From Portulaca oleracea (Eukaryota; Streptophyta; Magnoliopsida; Caryophyllales; Portulacaceae): a DNA stretch of 64,000 nucleotides. Numbering within the stretch: position 1 is the first letter of the stretch; the number at the start of each line of letters is the position of its first letter. The translations under genes and the position numbers were made by a program. Under the pieces are notes generated by a model. That model saw only the letters and a program-made list of their open reading frames with translations. It did no database searches and was not told the origin of the DNA. The stretch spans positions 19,892,501-19,956,500 of the forward strand of contig CM055876.1 in assembly GCA_029582165.1 (NCBI GenBank), given 5' to 3'. Positions 21,527 through 34,017 of the stretch are shown here, in pieces.

Positions 21527-22839
21527 AAATGACATGCAGATGACGTTTCTTACTATTTTCTCGAATAGAGTATATTCGTGGTATTTTATCAAAGAAGTCA
21601 TCATATATCCTTTATAAAAGATAGTGATTTAACACACTTTTTCATGTAGGTGATATCTGATAGTATTTTAGATAATATCAACTCATTATTCATATGTGTG
21701 GTTAATTTTCTTGCAATAAATAGTTAAATTAAGGATTTATATTTGGTTGTTTTAATTTTCCTATAACAAATAAATTATATTAACTAGTCTTAAACCCGTG
21801 CGATGCACGGTATATGGTAAAATAGATATTATTTTTAACAAATATTAACATAAATTATTATTGTATATATAAATTAATTAAAAAGACCACAACATAAATT
21901 ATATTCAAAAAATTGTTCAAATAAAAATACATAAAATTAAAAATACATGTAGGTCAAGTTTTTAAGTAAGAAACATACAATCATATTCTAATTCATGATA
22001 AATTTATTAGACATTATAATTATAGTAATGGATATATATTTTTAGCTTTGGTCTACAATTGTGAAAACATATTTGTATATATTTGTGTAATTACAACCGA
22101 TTATAATTATGAAAATGTATTTTTATTTGTGTTAATCATAATATCAGCAAGGAAAGTCGATGACAAAGTTCTGCTTATACATGTGTTTGTTAGGGTTCTA
22201 CCAAAGTTGCTATTAAAGTAAGGTTGACTAGAGTTTTGTTGGAGTTATTGTTATAATGCGATAGGCAGATATTAATAGTGTGTTTAATTATAAATTGGTG
22301 ATGGTAATAAATAGATATGATAAGCAATTTACTTGGAATTTTAAAATATAACTTTTTTATGGTTAATTTTCATAAACAAAATTAAAAGGGCGGGGATTTA
22401 AATTTCAAAAGAAATGGAAAATGTGAATAAAAAAATTTTCTATGTCCTGATCACAAATTATATTGTACATTATAGTGGACCTACATAGGTTCACCACATA
22501 TACCAAAATATGTCAAATTTTAAGTGAGGAAATTTTGTAAGAAAAATTGATAATATTGATGAATTTTACAATAATATTGACAAATTCTAATTGACTTTTA
22601 TAATAATTATTGATGAATTTATTTTGAAAATTTGAACACTTTGGTAGATATATGTAGGTATTACATGGTGTACCATATAATTACTCGAAGTCCGTGTATT
22701 ACTCTTTGTGTAATTAGGAGTCTAAGCCATACCAATAAGAAAACTATGATTCAGTTATATTGGGTGAGGATTTCAATATTGGATAGTTTCAGTTACAATG
22801 GGTAAGGTATTCATTGTGAAACATAAATTGTTATGCTTT
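21527..22839. other. AT-rich intergenic DNA with a Helitron-like terminus
   Basis: No gene seen. At 21784-21812 the minus strand reads a short hairpin (CCGTGC..GCACGG), a dozen bases, then CTAG followed by T. This is the form of a Helitron 3' end. The matching TC start was not identified. Confidence 0.4.
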
Positions 22840-24090
22840 CACCATTCAAAAATTCTATGTACACCGACTCCTCTGCCACAGACCTGACATCATCATCTTT
22901 TTTTTATATTTTAATTAAAGACATTAATTAAACTATAATTAAGGAAGCAAATAGAAAACGAAAAATAAAAATCTGGGAATGAACCGGCAAACTAATAGAT
23001 AGAAGTGAATGCTTGAATGATTGGATGGAGCAATTGTGGAGGCCCTCTACAAACAGGGAGATCATTCCACCATTTTGATGTTTTATGTTCAATTCATTTC
23101 TTGTTTGTTCTCTTGTTCAATTTTCATGGCCAACAGATCTTCCCTTTTTTCTTCTTATTGTTCTTTGTTTGATTTGCACCCTGTTTTCATTAGTGTTGTT
23201 CTCCACCAGTATTTACTTCATAACTTACTTATTCCCTACTTCCATTGTACCAAAACACTCATTATGAATAAATTGGCAGTCTTCAACATCCTACCATGGT
23301 TTCTTAGCAACTATACTCCATGGAGTCCATACGACTGCACTTTAATTACAAGGCATAAAAACTTATGAACCAACTGTTCAATCCTTGCATCACCAATTGT
23401 ACCAAATGAACCTAACAAGCAGCAACCCAATAAGTAGACAATAATTGCAATCGAAGGCAGTCGGACAAAAATCAAGACATTCAAACCAAAAAGATGCAAA
23501 AATAGCTCAAGCACTAAGCTCCAAAAGCCTGAATATTCTCAGTGAAAATGCTCTTGACAGTCCCTATTTCCTTCGTATTCTACTTCTCAAGAAATATACA
23601 AATTATGCAAGTGACAGATAGAAAATTGAAGGGTTGAGGCAAAGGAAGGAGAAGAAGCTTGAAGGAAAGCAATTTTGAGAGGCGACTTTTAGGTTAGCAA
23701 TAAGGAAATAGGACTCAGATGGTGTAAATAAAGCCATGTACTTTGGTTTTTGCCACCTTAGTTTGTATCTCGTCAATCTTTCGGCAAGTTAAAACCCTCA
23801 AAGTCTTTGGATTCTTGATGTCTCTATTATTCAACTTCTGGGTACTGAGAATTGGTGGTGAGTTTGCGAAGGCCATCCCAAATCCAATAGCAGGTGAAGA
23901 CAAAGATAACGGCATGAGTTGGAGTGAGTTGCTGATGGAAATGGGGGATTGGAGGGATAGGGTTGTGTTTGGATATTATGCTTAAATTATTATCTTTAAT
24001 AAAATAAATTCAAAAAAATTAATGATGTGTTTGGTTTGTGGCACAGTTTGTGGCCAAGAGTCGGTGTACATAGAACGGTTGTTCACCATT
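22840..24090. mobile_element. Candidate TIR element with TTCTATGTACACCGACTC ends
   Basis: TTCTATGTACACCGACTC near 22853-22870 recurs in inverted form at about 24055-24074, each with a TGCCACA/TGGCACA word inside and a CACCAT word outside. The interior of about 1.25 kb has no recognisable coding sequence. No target duplication was established, so the class and exact ends are uncertain. Confidence 0.4.
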
Positions 24091-24445
24091 TGATGAGACC
24101 CATAAATGTTTTTATTAAAATTATAAAAATTTATTATTATTAATTATTATTATTATTGTTATTATTATTATTATTATTGTTATAATAACATTTTTAAAAG
24201 GGAAATCAATTCTTAAATAAAACTATATTGAGGACGCACAAACTTTATTATTATAATTATATAGATTTTTTTTTTGTGTACCATAAACGGAATTTTGATA
24301 ATTTGGTTATTGAAAATCTGTAACATAATAATTAAATTAGATATTTATCTTATTTCTTATTGGCTTAGGCTCCTACAATCACTGTCTTTCCTCCATTTTG
24401 TGGGGCCCACAAACTTTATTATTAATAATATATAGATTATATTTT

Positions 24446-25408
24446 GAGAAATTGGATTCTAATAATACGAACTTTTGGCCATATAAGACTTAATAATACG
24501 AACTTTTGATCTTTGACCCTCTGTTGCTCCGAACAGTATGACACTAAGTTAAGTTGAACTTAACTCGGTGATATGCTGACGTGGCGACGGAGGAAGGGTG
24601 ATATCCTTTAATTTTGCCATGTCACCTAAAATTTGTAAAGGAAAATTGGAGCTCTGAATTCGAGTTTCACAGAAAACCCGCGACCCAATTCGGGTCTCAG
24701 ATTAGGATTTCTCGAATTCAAGCCATTCGATAGGAAAGAGCCGCCATGGGAGGGCAAAAAGTCAAAAACACAACTTTTGGAAGTGGGAGAGTAAGTGAGA
24801 GGCAGCAAAACAGGGGAAAAAAAGCAAGTTGCTTTTTGTGGGTAACTGTTGGTAGCAATTGTAGTAGTGTTGTCCTATACTTTTATGTTTATTTATTCGA
24901 TCATATTGATGGAGGCATCATAATAATTGGAGTCAATTTTTGATGAGCGCTTTGCCCTAAAGTTGGATTCAGTGGGTGTTCTGGGTTTAATTTTGATTTT
25001 GATTTTGATTTTCTGAGTTTGTGGAGTTTAGTGAGAGGAGGAGGATGAAATGAATGAAGGTGGAGGAAGAATAAGAGGGAAGAATGAAATTGAACAGAGA
25101 GAGAGAGACAGAGGAGAGAGAAAGAGGGAGAGAGGCTTGGGAGGGAGAAGGTGAGATTGTTAATGGTGATTAGAAGAAGAAGGAGGAGGAGGAGGAGTCA
25201 ACCTAGATGACATGGCAAGGTTAACATATCATGGAACATGCCTCCGCCGCCACGTCAGCATACCACCAAGTTAAGTACAACTTAACTCGGTGGCATACTG
25301 TTCGGGGCAACAAGGGGTCAAAATTCGTGTTATTAATAACCAAATCAAAAGTTCGTATTATTAAGTTTTATATGACCAAAAGTTCGTATTATTAGAATCC
25401 AATTTCCC
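24446..25408. mobile_element. Non-autonomous MULE, 963 bp, MULE2 TIR family
   Basis: Begins GAGAAATTGGATTCTAATAA and ends with its inverse (ATTAGAATCCAATTTCCC). Perfect 9-bp flanks TTATATTTT at 24437-24445 and 25409-25417. The arms match over about 150 bp, including the repeated TAATACGAACTTTTG phrase and a GACGTGGCG block. The interior has short purine-rich runs (about 25060-25200) and no convincing gene. The TIR matches the left end of MULE2 at 57697. Confidence 0.88.
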
Positions 25409-25651
25409 TTATATTTTTCGTGATACTGTTTTGTCTTATTTGAATTGTATTTCTATTAGATTGTTTAGTTGAAGATATTTAGTTGGAAGATCTAATATTA
25501 AAAAAAGTACAATTATTATAACTTTAATTTTCAATATATTTTTGTGAAAATTTAGAAAAATATACATATATTCATTTTAACATATGATATAATAAAATTT
25601 TTTAACAATATATGTTGTTTAATTTTGTCCCGTGCAACGCACGAGTCTATG

Positions 25652-25654
<3 letters not shown>

Positions 25655-25690
<36 letters not shown>

Positions 25691-25743
25691 TACATACATA
25701 TATGTATGTATGTATGTATGTATGTATATATATATGTACATAC

Positions 25744-25776
<33 letters not shown>

Positions 25777-25799
25777 TCTATATATATATATATATATAT

Positions 25800-25846
<47 letters not shown>

Positions 25847-25864
25847 TGTACATACATACATACA

Positions 25865-25955
<91 letters not shown>
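25655..25955. repeat. Compound TA / TATG / TACA microsatellite
   Basis: About 300 bp of alternating (TA)n, (TATG)n, (CA)n and (CATA)n tracts. Long open frames on both strands here are translations of the repeat. Just upstream (25629-25645) lies a hairpin CCGTGCAACGCACG resembling a decayed Helitron terminus. Confidence 0.95.
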
Positions 25956-25958
<3 letters not shown>

Positions 25959-26020
25959 TATAAAAATTTGGAACAACTAATATATATATTTAAAGTTCGG
26001 ATTATTATTATCTAATCACC

Positions 26021-26464
26021 CACTACCAAAAATATGTGTATTACCAACCACTTTTTTCCAACCAATTTAAAATGGTTGGAAAAACCAACTATTTTAGCCA
26101 CCATTTAATATTTCAACTATTTTTCAAAAAATTTAGTGGGAAAAATGGTTGGAATTTCCAACCAATTTTGCTAAAATTGGTTGGAAAATTTTCCTACCAT
26201 CCTTTTTCCTACTATTTGAAATTGGTTGGAAAAATGGTTAATAATTCAACCATTTTTCCAACCATCTTCAAATAGTAGGAAAAAGGGTGGTAGGAAAATT
26301 TTTCAACCATTTTAGCAAAATTGGTTGGAATTTCCAACCATTTTTCCCACAAAAATTTTTGGAAAATAGTTGGAATATTAAATAGTTGCTAAAATGGTTG
26401 GTTTTTCTAACCATTTCAAAGTGGTTGGAAAAAGTGGTTGGTAATACACATATTTTTAGTAGTG
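26021..26464. mobile_element. CACTA-type hairpin MITE, 444 bp
   Basis: Starts CACTACCAAAAATATGTGTA and ends with its exact inverse. The two halves are inverted copies of each other along almost the whole length, so a transcript would fold into one long hairpin. The 3-bp flanks are ACC on both sides (26018-26020 and 26465-26467). The interior is built from GGTTGGAAAA / TTTTCCAACC words, like CACTA subterminal repeats. Confidence 0.85.
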
Positions 26465-26467
26465 ACC

Positions 26468-27325
26468 TAATATAGAATTATTAGAATTCAATTTTCCAAA
26501 GGTGAAAGATAAATTTTGAAAGTAAAAAAAAAGGGACATAAATAACAAATTAAGCTAGCCTAAAGTCAAAAGAAAATGAAAGAGACTTTATAATAATAAA
26601 AAATAGGTCTAAAAGTAAAAAAAATCTAAAGTTGAAGTATGCACCATGCAAAATTGTTCTCATATACCCTATGTTTTGCGTAAAATTATTTTTTTAGGGA
26701 CAATACCATTGAAAATTATAATTGTGACATTGTTTGGTATCTATTTTAAGGTGATAGTCCAATGAAAAGTAATCAGAATTCAGTGAAAACTGTAATTTAC
26801 TAACCTACCCCGTTATAAATTTCACTAGATGTTCACCTTAATATAAATACCTAACAATGTTGTTCACCTAGTTATAATTTTTAATAACATTGTCTCTAAA
26901 TAATAGTTTCCGCAAAACATAGGTACCTCATAACAGTTTTGTGCAAAATTATTTGGAGCCAAAAAGTCGTGTGAAACTAATAGTGGTATAAATACCTTAC
27001 AGACACACACACACACACACATATATATATATGTGTGTGTGTGTGTATTTATTTATTTATTTGTTTATTTATTTATGGGTATAAAGGGCGAGGTTGGAAT
27101 TTGTGTGATTTTGTGAGGGTATTTTTGGAAAATGAAAATTGTTATCATTTGATTTTTTTCTAAAAAAAAGTTTGTTTAAATATTCATGAATCATCATTAT
27201 TGAGAGTAAATATTTAATTTTTCCTTTTTTTAAGGGTGTTTAAATATTCATCAATCACCACTATTGAAAATAAATGAGGGCAATTGACCGTTATGCAATC
27301 TAAACATGAAAGTGTCAAAACAATG
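26468..27325. other. AT-rich intergenic DNA
   Basis: No gene seen. A compound (AC)n(AT)n(GT)n and TTTA microsatellite lies at about 27003-27075. Confidence 0.6.
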
Positions 27326-27340
27326 TGTAGATTTTGTTTG

Positions 27341-30300
27341 ATTTTTTTTTTTTTTGGTACGAAGAGGTGCGGCGAACCCTATTATTCATAGAAAAAGACT
27401 AGCGCCTTACAGAATAAAAAAAGCCACGAGCTCTCATGCTATCAACATGAAGCTGGTACATAATTTCTCTAGGTGGAACATCGAGAGATCTTATTTCAGA
27501 ATGCCCTATTTCAAGGGCGAGATTAGCCAGCTTATCGGCAACCTGATTGGCCTCTCTATAGCAGAAGACGACACGAACGGTCCAGCCATCCATCTCCATC
27601 CAGCGCTGACACTTTTTAACCTGGTTCCTCATTTTAGCAGTTTGAAGTTTAGTTGTTTCCATAATGAGACTAACCACCACCAGTGAGTCCATTTTCAGTT
27701 CAAGCTGAAGAATACCCATTGCTCTAGCCTTCTCAAGCCCTACTTACACAGCCATCAGTTCCGCAATAAGGGGGCGTTGTTGCTCAAAGAAAGCCATAAA
27801 ACCCGATATCTTGCTTCCATCTGCGCCACGAATAACACCTCCACTAGCCCCCATGCGCGGGGTACCCCGAGATGCACCATCCGTGCAGAGTTGGTACCAT
27901 CCGTGCCTGGGGCTCACCCAATGGAAGACATGCTCTCCCGAGTCATTAATGGGGTAGCCCCAAACTGTACTTCTTTCCTCCTCAGCCAAGTAAGCATCAT
28001 AGACCCGAGTCGTCTCTTCATGTAGCATAGTACCGACGTCAATAGGGATGAGGTTTTCACGGCCAAAAGTCAGGTAGTTTCGCCACAGCCAAATGTGCCA
28101 GAGGACCACCGCAAAGGCCACCGGCTGCCGATCCTCTCTATCTTTCGGGTTCAAACCTCCCATTACCCAGCTCTTGAAGGGTTGTCGAGGCATACGAATA
28201 GCAAGCCCTTCCGCCTCAACTTCTCTCTACACCGCCGCTGCTGTCGGACAACGTTGGAACAGATGGATGAGGTCTTTAGTTTCCTCGTCGCAGTTCCGAC
28301 AGAGGCTACTATCAGTACGATTGCGAGCGGCGCGATTTTCCAGGGTCATTAACCGGTTGTGCCACACGGGCCATAGGAACACTCGGATCTTTTGAGGAAC
28401 CTTCAACCTCCAGATCCGCACCCACTCCATGGGCGACTCCTCCACCGTGGTCCTTGAATAATGGAGAGGGCTGACTGCATAGTGAAGTCACCCGAGGTAG
28501 AATTCTCCCAGACAAGACTATCGCCGACTCTTTCTTCAGCAAGCTCCATTCTCACTATTTTAAGGAGGGCTGAGTTTGGTAATTTGCCTGGGAACTCCGA
28601 CCCCCTCCAACCTTGTACGCGATCCAAGTAATCAACCACCCTTCGTTCACTCTCCGTCACCGTGAGCATGGAAGTGACCTTCTCAATGAGAGGGCAGTTG
28701 TCCACCCATTTGTCAAGCCAGAAGAATGTGGTGCGGCCATCTCCAAGAGCCATTGTAGTGTTTGTGCCGAGGAAAGTAGAAGTGCTGATTATCCCTTGCC
28801 AAGCATTAGAAGATTTATAGTGAGGTTTCAAATCCCTAGGAGCCAAAACATCATGATCCTTGCACTCTTTACAATATTTACTTGCTAAAAGCTTCACCCA
28901 TATCTCATCCTTATTATTCAAGAATCTCCAACCCAATTCGGTAAGGAAACCTTTGTTGAGATCACGCATAGCCACTAGACCCAATCCACCAAATTTTTTA
29001 TTTTTCGCTACAAGCTTCCAATTAGCTAGGTGAATCTTCATTTCCTCATTTGATCCACTCCACAAAAAATGCCTTGTTTTTCGGTCTATGTCATCATAGA
29101 TCGACCGCGGGAGCTTGCCGTTTGCATTGTATATGCCGGTATCGTGTTTAAAGTGGATTGAATAAGAGTGATCATCCCCGTAAGAGAGAGGCACACAACC
29201 TTCCATCCCGCTAGACGACGATCAATATGGTCCAAAACTCCTTGATAAGTGGCTCGAGTGGCCCGTTTGTGAAGGGCCGGAACACCAAGATATCGGCCAA
29301 TGTCATCCATTTCCGCCATCCCCAGCATCTCGCAAATAGGTAGCTTAGAATCATGAGGCGTGTTTAGTGATAAAAAAATATGAGACTTGTGAGGGCTAAA
29401 ATTTTGCCACAACCCCCGACAAAACCGGTACAAATAATTCTTCACAACCTGAGCTTGCTCTATTGTGGCCTTCACAAAGAGCACAACATCATCCACAAAA
29501 AGGAGATTGGAAATTTTGGGTCCCCTATAGCTTGTAGGGAAGGGTTTCCACCTTCCTTCACCCACCTCGACCTCAACAAGTTGGACCAGCTTCTCCATGC
29601 AGGCTACCAAGAGATAGGGTGATAGCGGCCCCCCTGGCGGATACCCCTAGTCGGTTGAAAGCTTTCCGGAGCGTGCCCATCCCAGAGGATACTCATGGTG
29701 CAAGTGCTAACACAATTCATGATAACTTTGATCATGTCCCTCGGCAGGCCCATATCAATAAGAGTGTCTCGAAGAAAAGACCAATTGTCCCGGTCATAGG
29801 CTTTTTCTAGGTTGTGGCCATCCATCCTTCTTTGTTCTTTTTATACCTCATCGAGTGGAGAATTTCCTGCATGATGATAATATTGTCACCGATTTGCCTT
29901 TCTGGCACAAATCTTGATTGAGTGGGAGAGATGAGTTTGGCCAAGACCGGTTTCATCCTGTTTACCACACATTTAGTGACAATTTTATAGAGCACATTAC
30001 AGAGCCCAATAGGTTTGAGCTATTTAACGCTTTGGGGTTGAGGCAACTTGGGAATAAGGGAGATAAATGTGTGGTTTAAGCCTTCCGGGAGGTCTTCGCC
30101 CTTCAAGATTTGCAGCACCAAGCTAGAAAAAGAGGGGCCCACAACATTCCTGAATTTTTGAAAGAACGCCGCATGAAAACCATCTGGTCTAGGAGCCTTG
30201 TTAGGGTGCATGGCAAACAACGCTTTCCTAACATCGTCACCCGTGTAGGCCCTGCTGAGATTGGTAACTTCATCTTCCGTCAAATCGGAAAAGGCACCTT

Positions 30301-30555
30301 CAGGGAGCTTGTCACTTCCGAACGTCGAGTCCTCCGAGTAAAGATTGATAAAGAAATCCCTCACATGATTTTGGACTCTTCTTCCATAATCCATTCACCT
30401 TCCTCAGACTGGAGAGCAGTAATTTTATTGTGCTGCCTTCTAATGATGGTACTCAGATGGAACTATTTTGTATTTCGATCACCATCCCGAATAGCTTCCA
30501 CTATAGATTTTTGATACCAAAAAGTATCAAGTTGATTCAGAACTTTCTGCAGCTC
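27341..30555 (-). pseudogene. LINE ORF2 3' part: reverse transcriptase, zf-RVT and RNase H
   Basis: In minus-strand order: linker (QKVLNQLDTFWYQKS just inside 30550), RT with NKAPRPDGFHAAFFQKF (about 30190) and SRFVPERQIGDNIIIMQEIL (about 29890), a KAYDRDNW block (about 29800), GIRQGG, the catalytic box FVDDVVLF (about 29500; FADD/YADD in relatives), the downstream region with WKVVCLSLTG and FLWSG, a zf-RVT cysteine cluster (CRNCDEETKDLIHLFQRCP, about 28270), and an RNase H domain (LCTDGASRGTPRMGASGGV, about 27870, to REANQVADKLANLA, about 27520). At least five frame changes or stops separate the segments. The family role is target-primed reverse transcription. Confidence 0.85.
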
Positions 30556-31599
30556 TGAACCGTCTCGGGTTCGGGTTCGAACTCCTTTAGCCGGACTTTA
30601 ATTCCCAACTTGGCATTTCCGAGCTAAACCCGGTCACCCGTGCGCTTTCGGGAACCATTACACTTTCTCCAAGGGTGGAATGATGAGCGTCGAGTTAGTA
30701 TGGTGTCAATGGGTCACCCTTTGTGGAGGAATGGATGGGCTCGAGTTTTGTTTTTCCGACCCCGGAGACCTCGAGGTCGTGCAAGGCCGTCTTGAGACTA
30801 GGATTTGCATGATATCGAGGGTCGGGTTTTGCCCCAATTCATGAAGGTTCAAGGTAGAAACGAAGAAGAAGGAAGTTGGCGTCTAGCTTGAGGTAGCGCC
30901 CGCTACCTCCGTGGTGGCACCCGTGACACACAACACCAACGCTTGGAATTTTGGCCGTCAGGACCAAATGCTGGCAGCGCCTGGAGAAACGCTGGCAGCG
31001 TCTGACACAGAGAGTTGGGTTTCTTAGCCGAACAAAAACGCTGGCGGAAGCTTGGAAAACGCTACTAGCACCTGGCGTTCAGCATCCGGTCGCACCCGCG
31101 ACCCATAGCATCGCGTCCGCGACGCCCGCTGCCAACGTTGCTACTGCTGTCGCCGTTGCTGCCGATTGCCGTAGGTTGCGCCCGCGATGGATTTCTTCGC
31201 GCCCACGACGGTCCCAGTTCCAGCCGAGTTTTTGTAGTCAAAACTACGTAGTTTTGGGGTTTTTTTAATTTTAGTATAAATACTTTGTTTTAGCCTCTTT
31301 TTCGAAAAAAGCTGATGTTTATGAATGATTTGCTAATGCAATGTTAGGGTTTCTCCCTTTTCTCTCTCAAAATCTTGTTCTTACTTTATCCATTTGTTAA
31401 TGATGGTGTTAGCAATCATTCCTTTAGTGATTATTTAGTGGATTACCTATGATAGTGATGGTGGGGTGTGAGGCTTAGAGTTGTGGATTACCTAGCTCAA
31501 GGTCGTATCCTTCATTTGGTGTTTAAGTTTTGATCGATTGTTGGATTCAAAATTATACTCAAGCTTGAATTATTAGTTTCCCCACCGCGCCACGCTCCA
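30556..31599 (+). repeat. G3 5' LTR (1044 bp)
   Basis: Starts TGAACCGTCTCGGG and ends CACGCTCCA. TATAAATA box at 31275-31282. It contains a GC-rich stretch (about 30890-31220) with GCGCCCGCGA-like words. Confidence 0.88.
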
Positions 31600-32091
31600 C
31601 TTGGTATTAGAGCTCAAGGTTCTTCATCTAGCTTGAGTTTTGTTTTCATTGTTCTTGCTAGTTTATTCTCTATTATTAGATTTTGGTATTTTGAATGTAA
31701 ATATTGGTGTTCCCAATCCCTTGTGCCTCCAAGTGTATTGGAGAATGTTTTGTTGTATTGTGTTTGTAATTTTTGAAGCATTTTGGAGCATTTTGAGGTG
31801 AGTTGGAAATTTGTGCCCACAAGGTGTTCGATAAAATGACCAAGTGAGAAAAACACAAAGAACCCTTAGCCAAACACAAGCCAACTACAAAAAACCCCCA
31901 AACTCCACAAATCTTCCCAAACACATATCGTCCCTCATCTTTTCCCTCGATATGGACGATGAAGCTATTTCCGATCGAGGGGAACCAAGCCACAGGAGTA
32001 GTCCTCTCATTCGGACTATCGAGAATCGATTCTCCACCATCTACGATTGATTCACTTCTTTCGACAATCGGTTCTCCACCCTTTAGCGCAA

Positions 32092-33083
32092 CATGAATGC
32101 AATGATGGCACAGATGGACAATCTCATCCAAGAGCGTCCACGTCCGCCTCCAGTTGAACGCCCGAGGCGCGCACCAAGCCCTATCCGTCCTCCTCCCAAC
32201 TTTTAGTCGAGCGACGATGCTAGAGGCTCCTCTTGACATCGGATTCGTCGGGACGTGCATGATCGACCTCCTCGTGATGATTTCCAGGACGTTAAGATTG
32301 ATATTCCCGAGTTCAATGGTTCCAATGACCCGGATGATTACATCGAATGAATGGGTTCAAATGATGGATAGGATCTTAGAGACCAAGGAATATGATGATG
32401 AGAAAGCTTATAAGGTCGCGAGCTTGAAACTCACCAAGGCCGCCTCGCTTTGGTTTGAGAATATGAAGGTATAACGGGTTCGTGAAGGAAAGGCAAGGAT
32501 TTCTACTTGGACACGACTCAAACAAGTGATGAATCGTCGTTTCTTGCCCCACACTTACAAGCAAGACGTCCTATGGAGGTTATATGCTCTTACTCAGGGC
32601 AAACGATCAGTCGGTGATTACATCTCGGAATTCGAACAACTTCTCATTAAAAGTGGCCTTCAAGAGCCGGAAGAGCAAACGATGATGCGATTTTTGAATG
32701 GATTAGATCCTTCGGTTGCCAAAAAGGTTGAGGTTCAACCCTATTATTCGATGGACGATTTGTGTAGTTTGGCTCTCCGAGTTGAGCGAAGAAGAATGGA
32801 AAGGTCCGACACCAAACCCTTGTCTAAACCCATCTACTCACCATCTAGCCGACCTCCTCCCGATGCAAACACTCCAAGGTCTAGCGAGACACCCAAGTCC
32901 GCACCGACACCAAGAATTGACAAAGGAAAGGGACTTGCTACGGTGACTCCAACGGAATCTCCTCGACGAACAGAAGGCCAAAAGTGTTTTAAGTGTCATG
33001 GTTATGGCTATTGTCAAGCCGATTGTCCAAACTGTCGGACTTTGACACTCCAAGAGGTCCATGACATTGATGGTGAGCTTTGA
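32092..33083 (+). pseudogene. G3 gag, decayed
   Basis: Gag starts near 32093 (MNAMMAQMDN). It has a frameshift near 32348 (a few extra bases around the YIEW motif) and stops at 32472 and 33081. Recognisable parts: WVQMMDRI, ASLKLTKAASLWFENMK, a capsid-like stretch RRFLPHTYKQDVLWRLYALT with GDYISEFEQLLIKSGL, then a Pro/Ser/Thr-rich linker and the knuckle CFKCHGYGYCQADCP, in which the expected His is Cys. Gag would form particles. The homologous G4 gene has different lesions. Confidence 0.8.
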
Positions 33084-33104
33084 AAGGCTAAAGAGGAACG
33101 CAAA

Positions 33105-34017
33105 GTGGTGGTTGAAGATGCAGTTACTAGTGAGGATGAGGATGCCGTCCCCGTACCCCCTATACATAGAGGCGCATATGTTTTGATGAGAACTTTACAT
33201 ACCCATGAGACTCCCCTCGTCCAGGCCCAAAGGGAAATGTTGTTCCAAACACGGTGCTTCGTGGGTGAAAAGGTGTGCACTCTTGTCATCGATGGAGGGA
33301 GTTGCACGAATGTCGCATCAACCACTTTGGTCGAGAAGCTTGGCTTGCCTTTATTATCGCACCCTCGACCGTATTCACTCCATTGGCTCAACGATCACAA
33401 CGACATCAAGGTAACTAAGCAAGCCTTAGTGAATTTTTCTTTTGGATCTAACTACGATGATTCCCTTGTTTGCGATGTTGTCCCTATTGAACACCTGTCA
33501 TATTTTATTGGGTCGACCATGGCAATACGACAAGAAAACGGTGCATAATGGGTTGAACAACACTTACACATTCACCCATAAAGGCAAGAAGGTCAAGCTA
33601 CTTCCCATTTCTCCCCGAGAAACCGAAACGTCAAAAGCCGGGATGGGTAGTGAGTTGAGGAACCTCCTCATAATGAGCGAAACACGGGATGAGTGTGCTC
33701 TTGGCGAGGACGAGCTCCCTCTTGCTTTGTATTTTCCTTGTAGCGAACCTAGTGAGATTGAGAGTTCCCAAACACCACACAAATTTCCTCTACCACCCCT
33801 AAACCCCTCACCTCCACAAAACAAGCCTCCTTCTACTTTCTTTCATTTGGATGATTTGTACATTGTGGGGTTCGATGCTTGTTTGATGGCTAGGGTGATT
33901 GTTCGTGGCGATCGGGAAGTTCGAAGCTTCATGGGGTCTATTGAAGAAGAGCACCTCGGTTTTAACTCCCAAGAGTTGAGGACAACTCTTTTTCAAGAGA
34001 GGGAGTATGAACCGTCT
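33105..34017 (+). pseudogene. G3 protease and post-protease domain, frameshifted
   Basis: The protease active site VCTLVIDGGSCTN lies at about 33273 in the gag frame. The second motif CHILLGRPWQYDKK (about 33500) is in another frame, so at least one frameshift separates them. A conserved tail follows (NTYTFTHKGKKVKLLPISPR, a Pro-rich stretch, FNSQELRTTLFQE) and the open frame continues through the purine tract into the 3' LTR. The same tail is in G4, which suggests it was under selection in the family. No RT or integrase. Confidence 0.78.

Noticed and set aside
23743..23985. 80-codon frame possibly suggesting a host gene
   Set aside because: No recognisable domain, no extending exons, and it lies inside a candidate TIR element.
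25552..26015. Long open frames on both strands rich in Tyr/Ile/Val/His
   Set aside because: They are translations of the TA/TATG/CATA microsatellite in several frames at once.
26021..26464. Conventional microRNA precursor
   Set aside because: The hairpin is a whole transposon with CACTA ends and a target duplication, far longer than a plant miRNA foldback; siRNA is more likely.
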